From contig CAWJEK010000009.1 in the NCBI GenBank assembly GCA_963841885.1, positions 253,838-317,837 on the forward strand: 64,000 nt of DNA. Direction: 5' to 3'. The first letter of the stretch is position 1, and each line of letters begins with the position of its first letter. This DNA is from Bog-756 sp963841885. GTDB taxonomy: Bacteria; Actinomycetota; Acidimicrobiia; Acidimicrobiales; RAAP-2. The position numbers were made by a program, and so were the translations under genes. Shown here piece after piece: positions 34,557-43,428 of this stretch. Below the pieces are notes generated by a model. It made no database searches, had not been told where the DNA came from, and saw nothing but the letters and a program-made list of their open reading frames with translations.

Positions 34557-37472
34557 ATGAGGTCGGAGCCAGCACGGGTGAACGGGACCGGACGGGCCGG
34601 AGGGCGGACCAGAGGACGACGGGCGGTCAGCTCGGCGGCGGCCGGATCGTTGCTGGCGCTGGCCGGACTGGGGGCCGCCATCGCCGGGCCCGGGGTGGCC
34701 GGAGCGGTCAACAACAATCCCCCCGGCAACCCGACGAGTCCCGCGGTCTCCTACGAGGCCGACTGCACCAACTCGCTCGCCGGCAAGCAGGTGGCGCCAT
34801 TCGTGACCCAGCTCGACGCCAACACGACCACGGACACCGCGGCACCGACCGGGGCCACCTTCGGCCTGTCGGGTACGGCGACCACCACCCTCTCGGGCGC
34901 CTTCGTCGCCAACATCGAGTCGAACGGGGTGGGCTCGGCCACCGTCACGCTCGGCTGGGTCGAGAACATCGGATCGACCGACGGCAACGCCACGGGCAAC
35001 TACACCTACACCTCGCCCACCCTCTCCCAGGCCAACGACGGGGGGACGGTCACCAAGGTCTCGTGGACCAGCGGTTCGACCACCATCACCGGTAACTTCT
35101 CCAAGGCGGCCGTGGGCGAGTCCGTGGCCTCGAGTGGAGCCGGGTTCCCCGCCACCGCCACCATCACCTCCATCACCGGTAAGGCGTCGGCCGTCATCAG
35201 CATCGCGCCGACCGCCTCGGCGTCGGGGGAGACGGTCGGCTACGCCAGCGCTCTGACCTACACCGATCCCAACTTCAACACCGGCAACGTGTTCACCACG
35301 GCGGGAACGGGTGGAGGCACCGCCGGGGTCGGCGTGACCAGCATCACCAAGTTCGACCTCGGTGTGGCGCTCCCGCTCACCTTCGGAGGCGCCACCGGCA
35401 ACGGTCCGGCCAACTGCCAGGAGACCGGTTACGCCGGCTACACGGTCGGCAGCCCGGCCGGCCCGGCCCAGACGGGGGGAGCCACCCCGCCGTTCGCGAC
35501 CGCACCGGTCCTGTCCCCCGGGTCGACCACGGCCCTGGTGAGCGCGTCGCCCCTGCAGTTTCCCGCCGCGGCCTACGTCAACCTCCTCGGGGCTCCCGGA
35601 GCGCCCACCAACGTGGTGGCCACGTCCGGCGACTCGAGCGCCGGACTGACCTGGAACGCACCGTCCAACGACGGGGGATCGACCATCACCGGGTACGTCA
35701 TCACCCCCTTCATCGGGACGACCGCCCAGACGCCGATCGACGTCGGTGATGTCACCTCGGACACCGTCACCGGACTCACCAACGGAACGGCGTACACCTT
35801 CACGGTGGCGGCCACCAACACGTCGGGTACCGGTACGGCGTCGGCGGAATCCAACGTCGTGACGCCGGCCACCGTGCCCGGGGCCCCGACGAATGTGGAC
35901 GCCACGGCCGGCAATGCCAGCGCCACCCTCACGTGGGACGCACCGGCCTCCGACGGGGGATCGCCCGTGACGGGTTATACCATCACCCCCTTCATCGGGA
36001 CGAACGCCCAGACTCCGGTCGACGTCGGTGACGTCCTCACCGATGTCGTGGTCGGACTCACCAACGGCACCGCCTACACGTTCACCGTGACGGCCACCAA
36101 CGCGGTCGGTTCGGGATCTCCGTCGGCGGCATCGAACTCGGTGACGCCGACCAACGCCGTCATCCCGCCGGGGCCCCCCACCGACGTGGTCGCCACCTCC
36201 GGTGACGCCAGCGCCTCGCTCACCTGGGCGGCACCGGCCTCCGACGGCGGATCGCCCGTGACGGGATACATCATCACCCCCTTCATCGGGTCGACGGCCC
36301 AGACCCCGGTCGATGTCGGTGACGTCCTCACCGATGTCGTGACCGGGCTCACCAACGGCACCGCCTACACGTTCACGGTGGCGGCCACCAACACGGCCGG
36401 CACCGGGACGGCGTCGACCGCCTCCAACGCCGTCACGCCGGCCACCGTTCCCGGCCAGCCCCTCAACGTGACGGCCACGGCCGGCAACGCCAGCGCCTCG
36501 GTCACCTGGACCGCGCCGACCTCCGACGGGGGATCGCCCGTGACGGGGTACGTCATCACCCCGTTCATCCTCGACGTCCCGCAGACCTCGATCACCGTCG
36601 GCAACGTCCTCACCCATGACGTGACCGGGCTCACCAACGGCACGGCCTACTCGTTCCGGGTGGCGGCCATCAACGCGGTCGGTACGGGAGGAGGGTCCAA
36701 CTCGTCGAACATCGTCACTCCGTTCACGTCGTTCGTGCCCGGCTACTGGATGGTGGCGGCGAACGGCACCGTCTACGCCCATGGCACGGTCCAACCGCTG
36801 GGCGCCCCGGCCACCCTCAACAGCCCGATCGTCGGCATGGCCCCGACCACCGACAACCTGGGCTACTGGCTGGTCGCCGCCGACGGCGGGGTCTTCAACT
36901 ACGGCAATGCCGGCTTCTTCGGTAGCCACGGCAATGCGCCGCTCAACCAGCCGGTGGTGGGCATCGCCCCGACGCCCGACAACCGGGGCTACTGGCTGGT
37001 GGCCGCCGACGGAGGGGTGTTCGCCTACGGGGACGCCACCTTCTACGGCAGCCACGGCAACGCACCGCTCAACCGGCCCGTGGTGGGCATGGCGGCCACC
37101 AGCGACGGCCATGGCTACTGGCTGGTCGCCGCCGACGGTGGAGTGTTCTCCTACGGCGACGCCACCTTCCACGGCAGCCACGGCGATGCGGCGCTCAACA
37201 GCCCGGTGGTGGGCATGGCCGCCACCAATGACGGCGGCGGCTACTGGCTGGTCGGTGCCGACGGCGGTGTCTTCAACTACGGCGACGCCACCTTCGACGG
37301 CAGCCACGGCAATGCGCCGCTCAACAGCCCGGTGGTGTCGATCGCCGCCGGTGAGAACGGCGGGTACAACCTGTTCGCCAGCGACGGAGGAGTCTTCTCC
37401 TACGCCACCACCTACTACGGCTCCCAGGGTGGGACCTCGCTCCCGAGCCCGATCGTGGGCGCCGCCGGCTGA
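34557..37472 (+). CDS. Large secreted surface protein: unique domain, four FN3, six GYWLV repeats
   Basis: A 971-residue exported protein, intact. The start is ATG 34557 with GGGGA upstream; the signal peptide runs through AAAGSLLALAGLGAAIAGPG, cleaved near VAGA-VNNN. Residues ~30-340 are a Thr/Gly-rich beta domain of unknown type. Residues ~344-724 hold four fibronectin type III domains of about 97 residues, each with PGAPTNVxATxGxASAxLTW and GLTNGTAYTFTVAATN. Residues ~726-971 hold six 42-residue repeats (GYWLVAADGGVFNYGNAGFF and variants), the same family as in the NlpC/P60 protein. No LPXTG or membrane anchor is present. A role in cell-surface or matrix binding is inferred. A strong hairpin terminator follows. 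Confidence 0.85.
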   Translation: MRSEPARVNGTGRAGGRTRGRRAVSSAAAGSLLALAGLGAAIAGPGVAGAVNNNPPGNPTSPAVSYEADCTNSLAGKQVAPFVTQLDANTTTDTAAPTGATFGLSGTATTTLSGAFVANIESNGVGSATVTLGWVENIGSTDGNATGNYTYTSPTLSQANDGGTVTKVSWTSGSTTITGNFSKAAVGESVASSGAGFPATATITSITGKASAVISIAPTASASGETVGYASALTYTDPNFNTGNVFTTAGTGGGTAGVGVTSITKFDLGVALPLTFGGATGNGPANCQETGYAGYTVGSPAGPAQTGGATPPFATAPVLSPGSTTALVSASPLQFPAAAYVNLLGAPGAPTNVVATSGDSSAGLTWNAPSNDGGSTITGYVITPFIGTTAQTPIDVGDVTSDTVTGLTNGTAYTFTVAATNTSGTGTASAESNVVTPATVPGAPTNVDATAGNASATLTWDAPASDGGSPVTGYTITPFIGTNAQTPVDVGDVLTDVVVGLTNGTAYTFTVTATNAVGSGSPSAASNSVTPTNAVIPPGPPTDVVATSGDASASLTWAAPASDGGSPVTGYIITPFIGSTAQTPVDVGDVLTDVVTGLTNGTAYTFTVAATNTAGTGTASTASNAVTPATVPGQPLNVTATAGNASASVTWTAPTSDGGSPVTGYVITPFILDVPQTSITVGNVLTHDVTGLTNGTAYSFRVAAINAVGTGGGSNSSNIVTPFTSFVPGYWMVAANGTVYAHGTVQPLGAPATLNSPIVGMAPTTDNLGYWLVAADGGVFNYGNAGFFGSHGNAPLNQPVVGIAPTPDNRGYWLVAADGGVFAYGDATFYGSHGNAPLNRPVVGMAATSDGHGYWLVAADGGVFSYGDATFHGSHGDAALNSPVVGMAATNDGGGYWLVGADGGVFNYGDATFDGSHGNAPLNSPVVSIAAGENGGYNLFASDGGVFSYATTYYGSQGGTSLPSPIVGAAG

Positions 37473-37487
37473 TCCGACGGTGTCGTC

Positions 37488-37523
37488 GTGTCCGGCCCGG
37501 CGGATGTCCGCCGGGCCGGACAC
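37488..37523 (+). terminator. Hairpin terminator after the FN3/GYWLV gene
   Basis: Perfect 17-bp arms GTGTCCGGCCCGGCGGA and TCCGCCGGGCCGGACAC enclose two bases. It lies 16 bases after the stop codon. There is no T-run, which is common for actinobacterial terminators. Confidence 0.75.
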
Positions 37524-37719
37524 CGTCACCCTCTGACGGGTTCACCGCCCCGGTCCGATGACTGTGGGCCGGGTGTGCATCCAAATAGAACGGCGTTCTC
37601 GTTTCGGGCGAAGCATGATGGAATCAACTGACGGCCCGTCAGGTGGACGAAGCGACAATCACCGTGCATCCTCAACCCGACCGTCCAGTAATAATCCAAA
37701 GAACCAGGCCTGGATTTGG

Positions 37720-37748
37720 GTTGAATTCACCGTATCCAAATGGTAGAA
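37720..37748 (+). promoter_or_regulatory. Promoter of the first small secreted paralogue
   Basis: -35 TTGAAT (37720-37725) and -10 TAGAAC (37743-37748) are separated by 17 bases. The start codon is 82 bases further, after a leader with a ribosome binding site. Confidence 0.6.
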
Positions 37749-37829
37749 CGACGTTGGCCTTCGAAAGAGAGCCAAGTTCACGTGCACGGTCAAACGGGCT
37801 TTGCACACTCTGAGATGGAGGGGGAATAC

Positions 37830-38288
37830 ATGCGTCGCATGTTGCTAACTCTGGCTGCATTGACGATCCCGGTCACCGGGGTCGCCGTGGTCGGGATGAG
37901 TGGAACGGCAGGGGCGGCCGCCGCCAAGATCACCTGCACGACGATCTCCGGCCCGGCCGCCGGACCGGTCACTATCAGCGGCTGCACCGGAGGGGATACC
38001 GGCGGCGGTTCGGAAGCCCTCGCGGCCCTCGAGACCGGCGGTCCGATCGACTGGACCAGCGGGAGTATCACGACGACCGGGGCGCCTAGCGTGTCTGCCA
38101 CCTCGGCCAAGAAGTGCCCCGGCTACTCCAAGGTCAAGGGTGCGACAGAGCCGGCCGCATTCAAGCTGGCCGGGTCCGTGACGGGGGACAGCGGTGACGG
38201 ACTGAAGGTGCCGGGGACGTTGTCGGGCGAGATCTGCCTCTCCACCAGCGGGAACCTGTCGATGCTCAAGGACTTCAAGTTCACCTAG
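37830..38288 (+). CDS. Small secreted protein, paralogue 1 of a tandem pair
   Basis: A 152-residue exported protein. ATG 37830 has GGAGGGGG upstream; ATG 37815 would add five residues. The signal peptide is MRRMLLTLAALTIPVTGVAV, cleaved near AGAA-AAKI. The mature domain is a Thr/Ser/Gly-rich beta protein with four Cys (KITCTTI, ISGCTGG, KKCPGYS, GEICLST), compatible with two disulfides. ATSAKKCPGYSKVKGATEP is nearly identical in the neighbour at 38631. Function is not known; similar small beta proteins occur in several actinobacteria (from memory, not checked). The codons GTTGCTAACTCTGGCTGC near the start are less GC-biased than neighbours, hinting at a different origin. Confidence 0.8.
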   Translation: MRRMLLTLAALTIPVTGVAVVGMSGTAGAAAAKITCTTISGPAAGPVTISGCTGGDTGGGSEALAALETGGPIDWTSGSITTTGAPSVSATSAKKCPGYSKVKGATEPAAFKLAGSVTGDSGDGLKVPGTLSGEICLSTSGNLSMLKDFKFT

Positions 38289-38354
38289 GCCGAGCGTCGG
38301 CGACGTCTCCCGGTACGTAACCCCCCGGGAGGGCGTTCACAACAGCAGCACTGC

Positions 38355-38386
38355 ACGACGCCCCCCGGTCACCCGGGGGGCGTCGT
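38355..38386 (+). terminator. Hairpin terminator after paralogue 1
   Basis: Perfect 14-bp arms ACGACGCCCCCCGG and CCGGGGGGCGTCGT around the loop TCAC, 66 bases after the stop codon. No T-run follows. Confidence 0.8.
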
Positions 38387-38525
38387 CGTGTGCCGGCGAC
38401 GGCGGGGAGGTCGGGAAACCGGACTCTGCGTCCCTCTTTACGGAAAATTCCACCTACGGTCCACACCGGTGGACACGCTCCGTGGTCGAGTGGACAGCCG
38501 CTCCGATAGCCACGGGTGCAAATGG

Positions 38526-38554
38526 TTGTCTTCCGCGAACTCCGGTGGTACAAC
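38526..38554 (+). promoter_or_regulatory. Promoter of the second small secreted paralogue
   Basis: -35 TTGTCT (38526-38531) and -10 TACAAC (38549-38554) are 17 bases apart, the same spacing and position relative to the gene as in the first copy. Confidence 0.6.
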
Positions 38555-38630
38555 GTCGTTGGCACTCATACGGGGGCCACATTCACGTGTGGGGTCAAAT
38601 CGGCTCTGCAATCTGAGATGGGGGGATTAC

Positions 38631-39095
38631 ATGCGTCGCATGTTGCTAACTCTGGCCGCATTGACGATTCCGATCACCGGGGTCGCCGTGGTCGGAATGA
38701 GCGGTGAAGCAGGGGCTGCCGCTGCCAAGATCACCTGTACGACGATCTCCGGGAACATCGCGGGGGACATCACCGTCAGTGGCTGCACGGGCGGTGTCAC
38801 GGGGGGAAGTTCCGAACCGCTGCCGGCCCTCACGCTGGCCAGCGGTGGGACGATCACCTGGACGAGCGGTAGCACGACGACCATCGGCGCTCCTACCCTG
38901 TCGTCCACCTCGGCGAAGAAGTGCCCGGGCTACTCCAAGGTCAAGGGTGCGACGGAGCCCACGGCGGAGAAGTTCACCGCCACGGTCACGGCCGACACCG
39001 GTGACGGCCTCAAGATTCCCGGGGTGGGCACGGGTGAGGTCTGCCTCGGAACGGATGGCAGCGTCACCGCTCTCAAGTCGCTCAAGACCACCTGA
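38631..39095 (+). CDS. Small secreted protein, paralogue 2 of a tandem pair
   Basis: A 154-residue exported protein. The signal peptide and first 45 residues are almost the same as in the 37830 gene (MRRMLLTLAALTIP shared exactly). It keeps the four Cys (KITCTTI, VSGCTGG, KKCPGYS, GEVCLGT) and the central SAKKCPGYSKVKGATEP. The middle loops differ (ALTLASGGTITWTSGSTTT against ALETGGPIDWTSGSITTT). ATG 38631 has GGGGGG upstream. The gene has its own promoter and terminator, so the pair can be regulated separately. No function is recognised; an extracellular binding or structural role is only a guess. Confidence 0.8.
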   Translation: MRRMLLTLAALTIPITGVAVVGMSGEAGAAAAKITCTTISGNIAGDITVSGCTGGVTGGSSEPLPALTLASGGTITWTSGSTTTIGAPTLSSTSAKKCPGYSKVKGATEPTAEKFTATVTADTGDGLKIPGVGTGEVCLGTDGSVTALKSLKTT

Positions 39096-39161
39096 GCCGG
39101 ACCCGAATCCGGTTCCCGGTGGGTTGACTTTTCACCGGGGCCGGCCAGAAGGACCAGCATC

Positions 39162-39200
39162 ATACGATCGGGCCCCGTCTTCGGCGGGGCCCGATCGTAT
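39162..39200 (+). terminator. Strong hairpin after paralogue 2
   Basis: Perfect 16-bp arms ATACGATCGGGCCCCG and CGGGGCCCGATCGTAT around a seven-base loop, 66 bases after the stop codon. This is the same distance as the hairpin after paralogue 1, although the stems differ in sequence. Confidence 0.8.
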
Positions 39201-39294
39201 GGGCGACCAGCCGGTTCGAGCCGGACTCCCGATCCGGCGGCGGCCCGGATCGACCCCGGTCGACCGTTCGGCCCGGGCCGGGGAGACTGAACCG

Positions 39295-40020
39295 GTGAGC
39301 AGCGTCGACCAACTCCCGGCCCGGCCGTCCCCGTACGTCACCCTCTTCGGCCACTGGGTCTGTCCGTACTCGGTGCGGGTCTCCTTCGCCCTGGCCGAGC
39401 GCGGCATTCCCCACGACATGGTCGACGTGCCACCGACGGCCGTCCGACCGGTCGGGTACGTCGTCCCCGACGAGTTCGTGGCGAACTCGCCCCGGGGGGA
39501 GATCCCCCTGGTGCGGGTGGACGGCGAGTACCGCGCCGACTCGCTGCCCATCCTCGAGTGGCTGGAGGAGCGGGTCGAAGCACCGCCCCTGCTGCCGTCG
39601 GACCCCGACCACCGGTCCCGGGTGCGCGAGCTGATGGCCTGGATCGACGGCCGGGTCTTCCCCCCGATGATCGGCGTCTACTACGGCACCGACGCCGGCC
39701 GCATCGGAGAGGCGGCCGATGCCCTGGCCGCCGCCCTGGTCGAACTGGGGGAGTGTCTGGGCGACGCCCCGTGGCTGGTGGGCGCGGGCCCGACGCTGGC
39801 CGAGGCCGCGCTGGTGCCGCTCTACGTCCGCCTCGCCGGCCTGTCCCGTGCCGGGTTCGACCGGGCCCTCGACCCCCGCATCGCCGCCCACCGGACCCGG
39901 GTGGGCGAGCTGGTCGGAGGTCGGGCGGTCGCCTGGTCGGCTTCCCAGACCGAGGAGTTCGTCACCCGGATCGGGCGCTACCGCGCCCGCCGGACCGCGA
40001 GCGCCCCGGACGCCGGGTAG
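39295..40020 (+). CDS. Glutathione S-transferase-like protein
   Basis: A 241-residue protein of GST architecture. The thioredoxin-like N-domain begins VTLFGHWVCPYSVRVSFALA, where the CPYS tetrad sits at the redox/activation position, as in omega and Ure2-like GSTs; FVANSPRGEIPLVRVDGEYR contains the cis-Pro, and ADSLPILEWLEER the Ser/Glu pair that binds the gamma-glutamyl part. The C-domain is helical with GAGPTLAEAALVPLY. Actinobacteria mostly use mycothiol rather than glutathione, so the thiol cofactor is uncertain. The start is GTG 39295, with GGGGAG nine bases upstream. Intact. Confidence 0.85.
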   Translation: MSSVDQLPARPSPYVTLFGHWVCPYSVRVSFALAERGIPHDMVDVPPTAVRPVGYVVPDEFVANSPRGEIPLVRVDGEYRADSLPILEWLEERVEAPPLLPSDPDHRSRVRELMAWIDGRVFPPMIGVYYGTDAGRIGEAADALAAALVELGECLGDAPWLVGAGPTLAEAALVPLYVRLAGLSRAGFDRALDPRIAAHRTRVGELVGGRAVAWSASQTEEFVTRIGRYRARRTASAPDAG

Positions 40021-40058
40021 GCGCCACACCGGGCACGGTCCCGGTCGCCGGGCCGGAC

Positions 40059-41228
40059 TCAGGCGAGCACGGGCTCCTGGGCCGGGCCCCAGACCTCGCG
40101 GTTGTCCGCCCGCAGTACCCAGCGGCGCGGCCGGATGTCCAGCAGCGGGTCGAGCCCGGCCCCGACGAAGAGGCTGCGCACGGTCGCCTGCTCGTCGGCG
40201 CCGGCGGCTGCGAAGGCGTCCTGGACCCGCTTCACCAGGAAGACCCGGTAGGGGACGACGCCCACGGTCATCGGCCGGCCCCGCCAGTCGAACGTGGTGG
40301 TGCCGCTGATGCGCCGCTTCGGCTTGCCCAGTACCACGTCACCCTCGGCCGTTTCGGGGTTGTCCGCCAGCCAGGCGTCGACGGCGGCCACCTGGGCGAC
40401 GGCCTCTCCGACGTACTCCGTGCCGATGTAGCCGAGCAGCGCCACCAGCGAGTCGGGGACGGACCCGTCCGCGAAGAGTTCCTGGCTGCAGTCGCCGTAC
40501 TCCGACGCGTCGAGGACCGGGGCGTTCATGCGCTCGACCCACCGCCAGACCCGCTGGGCGCGTTGCTTCATCAGGAGGGAGGGATACGGGTCGCGGGCCA
40601 GGTGCGCGTAGAGGGGCCCCATGAACCCGTAGTCGGCGATGGTGGGCTTGCCACCCAGCAGGTAGGGCGAGCCGGCCAGGTGGGCGTCGAACAGGTCCAG
40701 GAACTCCTCGTAGGACGTTTCGATCTCCGGCACGACCTCCGGAGTGACCCCGAAGGCGGCCGTCGCGCTGCGCATCCGCTCGGACGCGAAGGCGAAGACC
40801 GCCTCGCGGGTGGCGTCGTCGGCTCCGACGGCCAGGGCGGCGCTGAAGTCCTTGGCCAGGAAGGGCACGTTCACCTCGTCGAAGTCCCAGCGGTAGTGCA
40901 TCGCCGGCCGCAGCAGTCCCTCGCCCCCGAACAGTTCGAGGAGGTGGGCGACGGTCCGTAGGACACCCCCGGTGGGATAGGCGGAGCGTTCCGGCGGGAC
41001 GGTGGCGTCGAGGTGGTCGATGATGTCGACGGTGTCCTGCACGATCGATCCGTCGGGGGTCTGCAGCACCGGGATGATCCAGCGTCCGATGGCCGGTTCG
41101 ATCTCCCCGCTGTAGCGGGGGTCGCCGGGAGCCCGTTCGACGTAGTCGATCCGGTGGGTGCGCAGGTACGACCGGGCCTTCCCCGAGTAGAGCGAAGCGG
41201 GCATGGCGTACAGGACGTAAGGGTCCAT
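40059..41228 (-). CDS. GST-family protein with long C-terminal extension
   Basis: A 389-residue protein. The N-terminal ~80 residues are thioredoxin-like (VLYAMPASLYSGKARSYLRT, GRWIIPVLQTPDGSIVQDTV with cis-Pro, DIIDHLDATVPPER). The middle has a GST C-domain with GSPYLLGGKPTIADYGFMGP. The last ~120 residues (RRISGTTTFDWRGRPMTVGV) form an added domain seen in actinobacterial GST-like proteins of unknown substrate. No catalytic Cys is present; Tyr/Ser residues near the start may activate the thiol. ATG 41228 is chosen over GTG 41231. It is divergent from the DUF2855 gene with a compound inverted repeat between them. Intact. Confidence 0.82.
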   Translation of the reverse strand: MDPYVLYAMPASLYSGKARSYLRTHRIDYVERAPGDPRYSGEIEPAIGRWIIPVLQTPDGSIVQDTVDIIDHLDATVPPERSAYPTGGVLRTVAHLLELFGGEGLLRPAMHYRWDFDEVNVPFLAKDFSAALAVGADDATREAVFAFASERMRSATAAFGVTPEVVPEIETSYEEFLDLFDAHLAGSPYLLGGKPTIADYGFMGPLYAHLARDPYPSLLMKQRAQRVWRWVERMNAPVLDASEYGDCSQELFADGSVPDSLVALLGYIGTEYVGEAVAQVAAVDAWLADNPETAEGDVVLGKPKRRISGTTTFDWRGRPMTVGVVPYRVFLVKRVQDAFAAAGADEQATVRSLFVGAGLDPLLDIRPRRWVLRADNREVWGPAQEPVLA

Positions 41229-41306
41229 CACGGTTCTCCTGTTCGTGGGCGGTCGACCGGGGCGGGATCGGCGGGGCGGTCCCTCCGCCCCGGTTGCGAG
41301 TGTATC

Positions 41307-41348
41307 TTCTGACAGCTACCGTGACACATGTCATCGAAAATGACAGAA
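41307..41348. promoter_or_regulatory. Compound inverted repeat in a divergent promoter
   Basis: An inner palindrome TGACA-CA-TGTCA (41322-41333) lies within outer arms TTCTGACA (41307-41314) and TGACAGAA (41341-41348), which match at 7 of 8. A minus-strand -10 TACACT lies just outside (41299-41304). This is a likely operator for both the GST-like gene and the DUF2855 operon. Confidence 0.55.
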
Positions 41349-41392
41349 GTCGCCCGACCCGGCCGGGTCCGGGACCCGTGGGAGGACGCTCC

Positions 41393-42494
41393 ATGGACAT
41401 CGAAGTCGACCGGGGGGACCTCGGGCACTGGCGAACCGTGGAGCGCGATCCGTCGCCCCTGGCCCAGGGCGAGGCCCGGTTGCGCATCGACCGGTTCGGC
41501 TTCTCGTCGAACAACGTGACCTACGCCGTCCTCGGCCACCTGTTCCACTACTGGGACTACTTTCCGCCGTCGGCCGCCGATACGCCCGACCGCACACCCT
41601 GGGGACGCGTACCCGCGTGGGGGTTCGCCGAGGTGATCGAGACCCGGTCGGCCGACGTCGCCCCGGGGAGCGGTTCTTCGGTTTCGTCCCGATGTCGACC
41701 GAGTTCGTCGTGACGCCGGGCCGGTCCGACGCCGAGGGGGTCACGGACATATCGCCCCACCGCGCCGGTCTGGCCGATCCGTACAACCGGCTGCGGCGCT
41801 GTGTCGCCGACCCGGCGTGGCGACCCGACCGCGAGGAGCTGCAGATGCTGCTCCATCCGCTCTTCTTCACGTCGTACCTGATCGACGACTTCCTGGCCGA
41901 CCAGGACGACCTGGGTGCCGGTCAGGTGATCATCACGAGTGCCTCGGCGAAGACCTCCATCGGTCTGGCCCACCAGCTGCACCGACGTGGCCAGCGGGTG
42001 GTCGGGCTCACCTCGGTGGCGAATGCCGAGTTCTGCCGCGGCCTCGGCGTCTACGACGTCGTCCACCCCTACGACGACCTCGACGGGATCGCCGTCGAGC
42101 TGTCGCTGCTGGTCGACGTGGCGGGCGACTGGGACGTGGTGCGCGGGGTGCACGGGCGGCTGGGGGACCGACTCGTCCACTCCATGATCGTGGGGGGAAC
42201 CCACTGGGACCGGGCGGCACCGTCCGGCGACGACCTGCCCGGGCCCGCCCGACGTTCTTCTTCGCTCCGGGTCACGTCACCAAGCGCTCGGCCGAGTGGG
42301 GGGCGGCCGGGCTGGAGGAGCGGATCGCCACCGCCTGGGAGGCCTACGCGGAGTGGGTCGCGACGTGGCTGGAACTCGACCGCGTGTCCGGGCCCGACGC
42401 CGTCACGACCGTGTTCGGCTCGCACCTGTCCGGCCGGGTCGACCCGCGGCGCGGCACCGTCTGCACCCTCGCGACCGGGGAGGTCCCCTCGTGA
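41393..42494 (+). CDS. DUF2855 family protein (two frameshifts)
   Basis: Reconstructed length about 367 residues. The N-terminus matches this quinone-reductase-like family: LRIDRFGFSSNNVTYAVLGH, then FHYWDYFPPS. The Rossmann-like half has VIITSASAKTSIGLAHQLHR and VHSMIVGGTHWD, and the end contains RPTFFFAPGHVTKRSAEWG. The frame changes near 41680 (before GERFFGFVPMS) and near 42250 (before RPTFFFAPG); both are in runs of G or C. ATG 41393 has GGGAGG upstream. Its stop overlaps the LLM oxidoreductase start (GTGA), so it opens an operon of oxidoreductases. The reaction is unknown; family members resemble medium-chain reductases without zinc. Confidence 0.8.
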
Positions 42495-43359
42495 AGTTCG
42501 GCATCGTCTTCGCCAACACCGGCCCGTTCACGGACGCCCCGGCCGCCATCGCCATGGCCCGCGCCGCCGAGGCCGCAGGATTCGAATCGCTGTGGACGGT
42601 CGAGCACACCGTCGTGCCCGCCGGTTACGAGTCCACCTACCCCTACGACCGCTCGGGCCGCATGCCCGGGGCCGACGACTCGCCGATACCCGATCCGCTC
42701 GTGTGGCTGGCCTGTCTGGCCTCGGTCACCTCCCACATCAACCTCGCCACGGGGATCTTGATCCAACCCCAGCGGAACCCGGTGGTGCTGGCGAAGGAGG
42801 TGGCCACGCTCGACCACCTGTCGGGAGGGCGTGTCCAACTCGGGGTCGGAGTGGGCTGGCTCGAGGAGGAGTTCGACGCCATCGGCGTGCCGTTCACCGA
42901 GCGGGGGCGCCGCACCGACGACGGCATCGCGGCCATGCGGGCGCTCTGGAGCCAGGACCGGGCCAGCTACCACGGCGAATTCACCTCCTTCACCGACTGC
43001 ATCTGCCGGCCGCAGCCCGTCGGCGGCACGGTGCCCGTGCACATCGGCGGCCACACCGAGGTGGCGGCCCGTCGGGCCGGACGCATCGGTGACGGGTTCT
43101 TCCCGGCTTCGGGCAGCCACCGGACCTTCGCCGACCTGTTCGCCCTGGTCCGGGAGACGGCCGCCGTGGCCGGCCGCGATCCGGCCGCCATCGAGATCAC
43201 GTGTGGGGGCGACGGCGTCTTGGGCCCGGCGCCCTGGAGGAGGCGGCGGCCCTGGCTGATCTCGGAGTCGACCGGATCGTGGTTCCCTCCTTCCTGTTCT
43301 GGAAGGACACCGAGGCCGCGCTGGCCGCCTTCGGTGACGAAGTCATCGCCCGGGTCTGA
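42491..43359 (+). CDS. LLM-class F420-dependent oxidoreductase (one frameshift)
   Basis: About 289 residues, a TIM-barrel of the luciferase-like/F420 group. The N-terminus is VKFGIVFANTGPFTDAPAAI; GFESLWTVEHTVVPAGY contains the WTVEH signature, and LDHLSGGRVQLGVGVGWLEE and VPVHIGGHTEVAARRAGRIG are typical. The last ~45 residues are read only after a frame change near 43230 (GALEEAAALADLGVDRIVVP). GTG 42491 overlaps the upstream DUF2855 stop. Likely hydride transfer to or from a substrate with F420; the substrate is unknown. Member of an operon continuing into an SDR gene. Confidence 0.86.
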
Positions 43360-43428
43360 CCCGCTTCCCAACGAACCACCCGACCGACACGACACGCCCG
43401 CCGCGGCGGGCACAGGATGGAGACAACC

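Larger units (their letters stand above)
37473..37829. other. AT-richer intergenic region before the small secreted paralogues
   Basis: No gene in 357 bases. After the terminator hairpin the DNA is clearly lower in GC than its surroundings (for example around 37690-37740). It holds the promoter and leader of the first small secreted gene; the last ~90 bases are related in sequence to the leader of the second paralogue. Confidence 0.6.
38289..38630. other. Intergenic region between the two small secreted paralogues
   Basis: No gene in 342 bases. It holds a hairpin terminator (38355-38386), then a promoter with TTGTCT and TACAAC 17 bases apart, and a leader related to that of the first paralogue. 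Confidence 0.6.

Noticed and set aside
34050..37529. Very long minus-strand extension upstream of fhs
   Set aside because: It is the shadow of the FN3/GYWLV gene in the opposite strand; the fhs start at 34049 has its own ribosome binding site and the extension is low-complexity.
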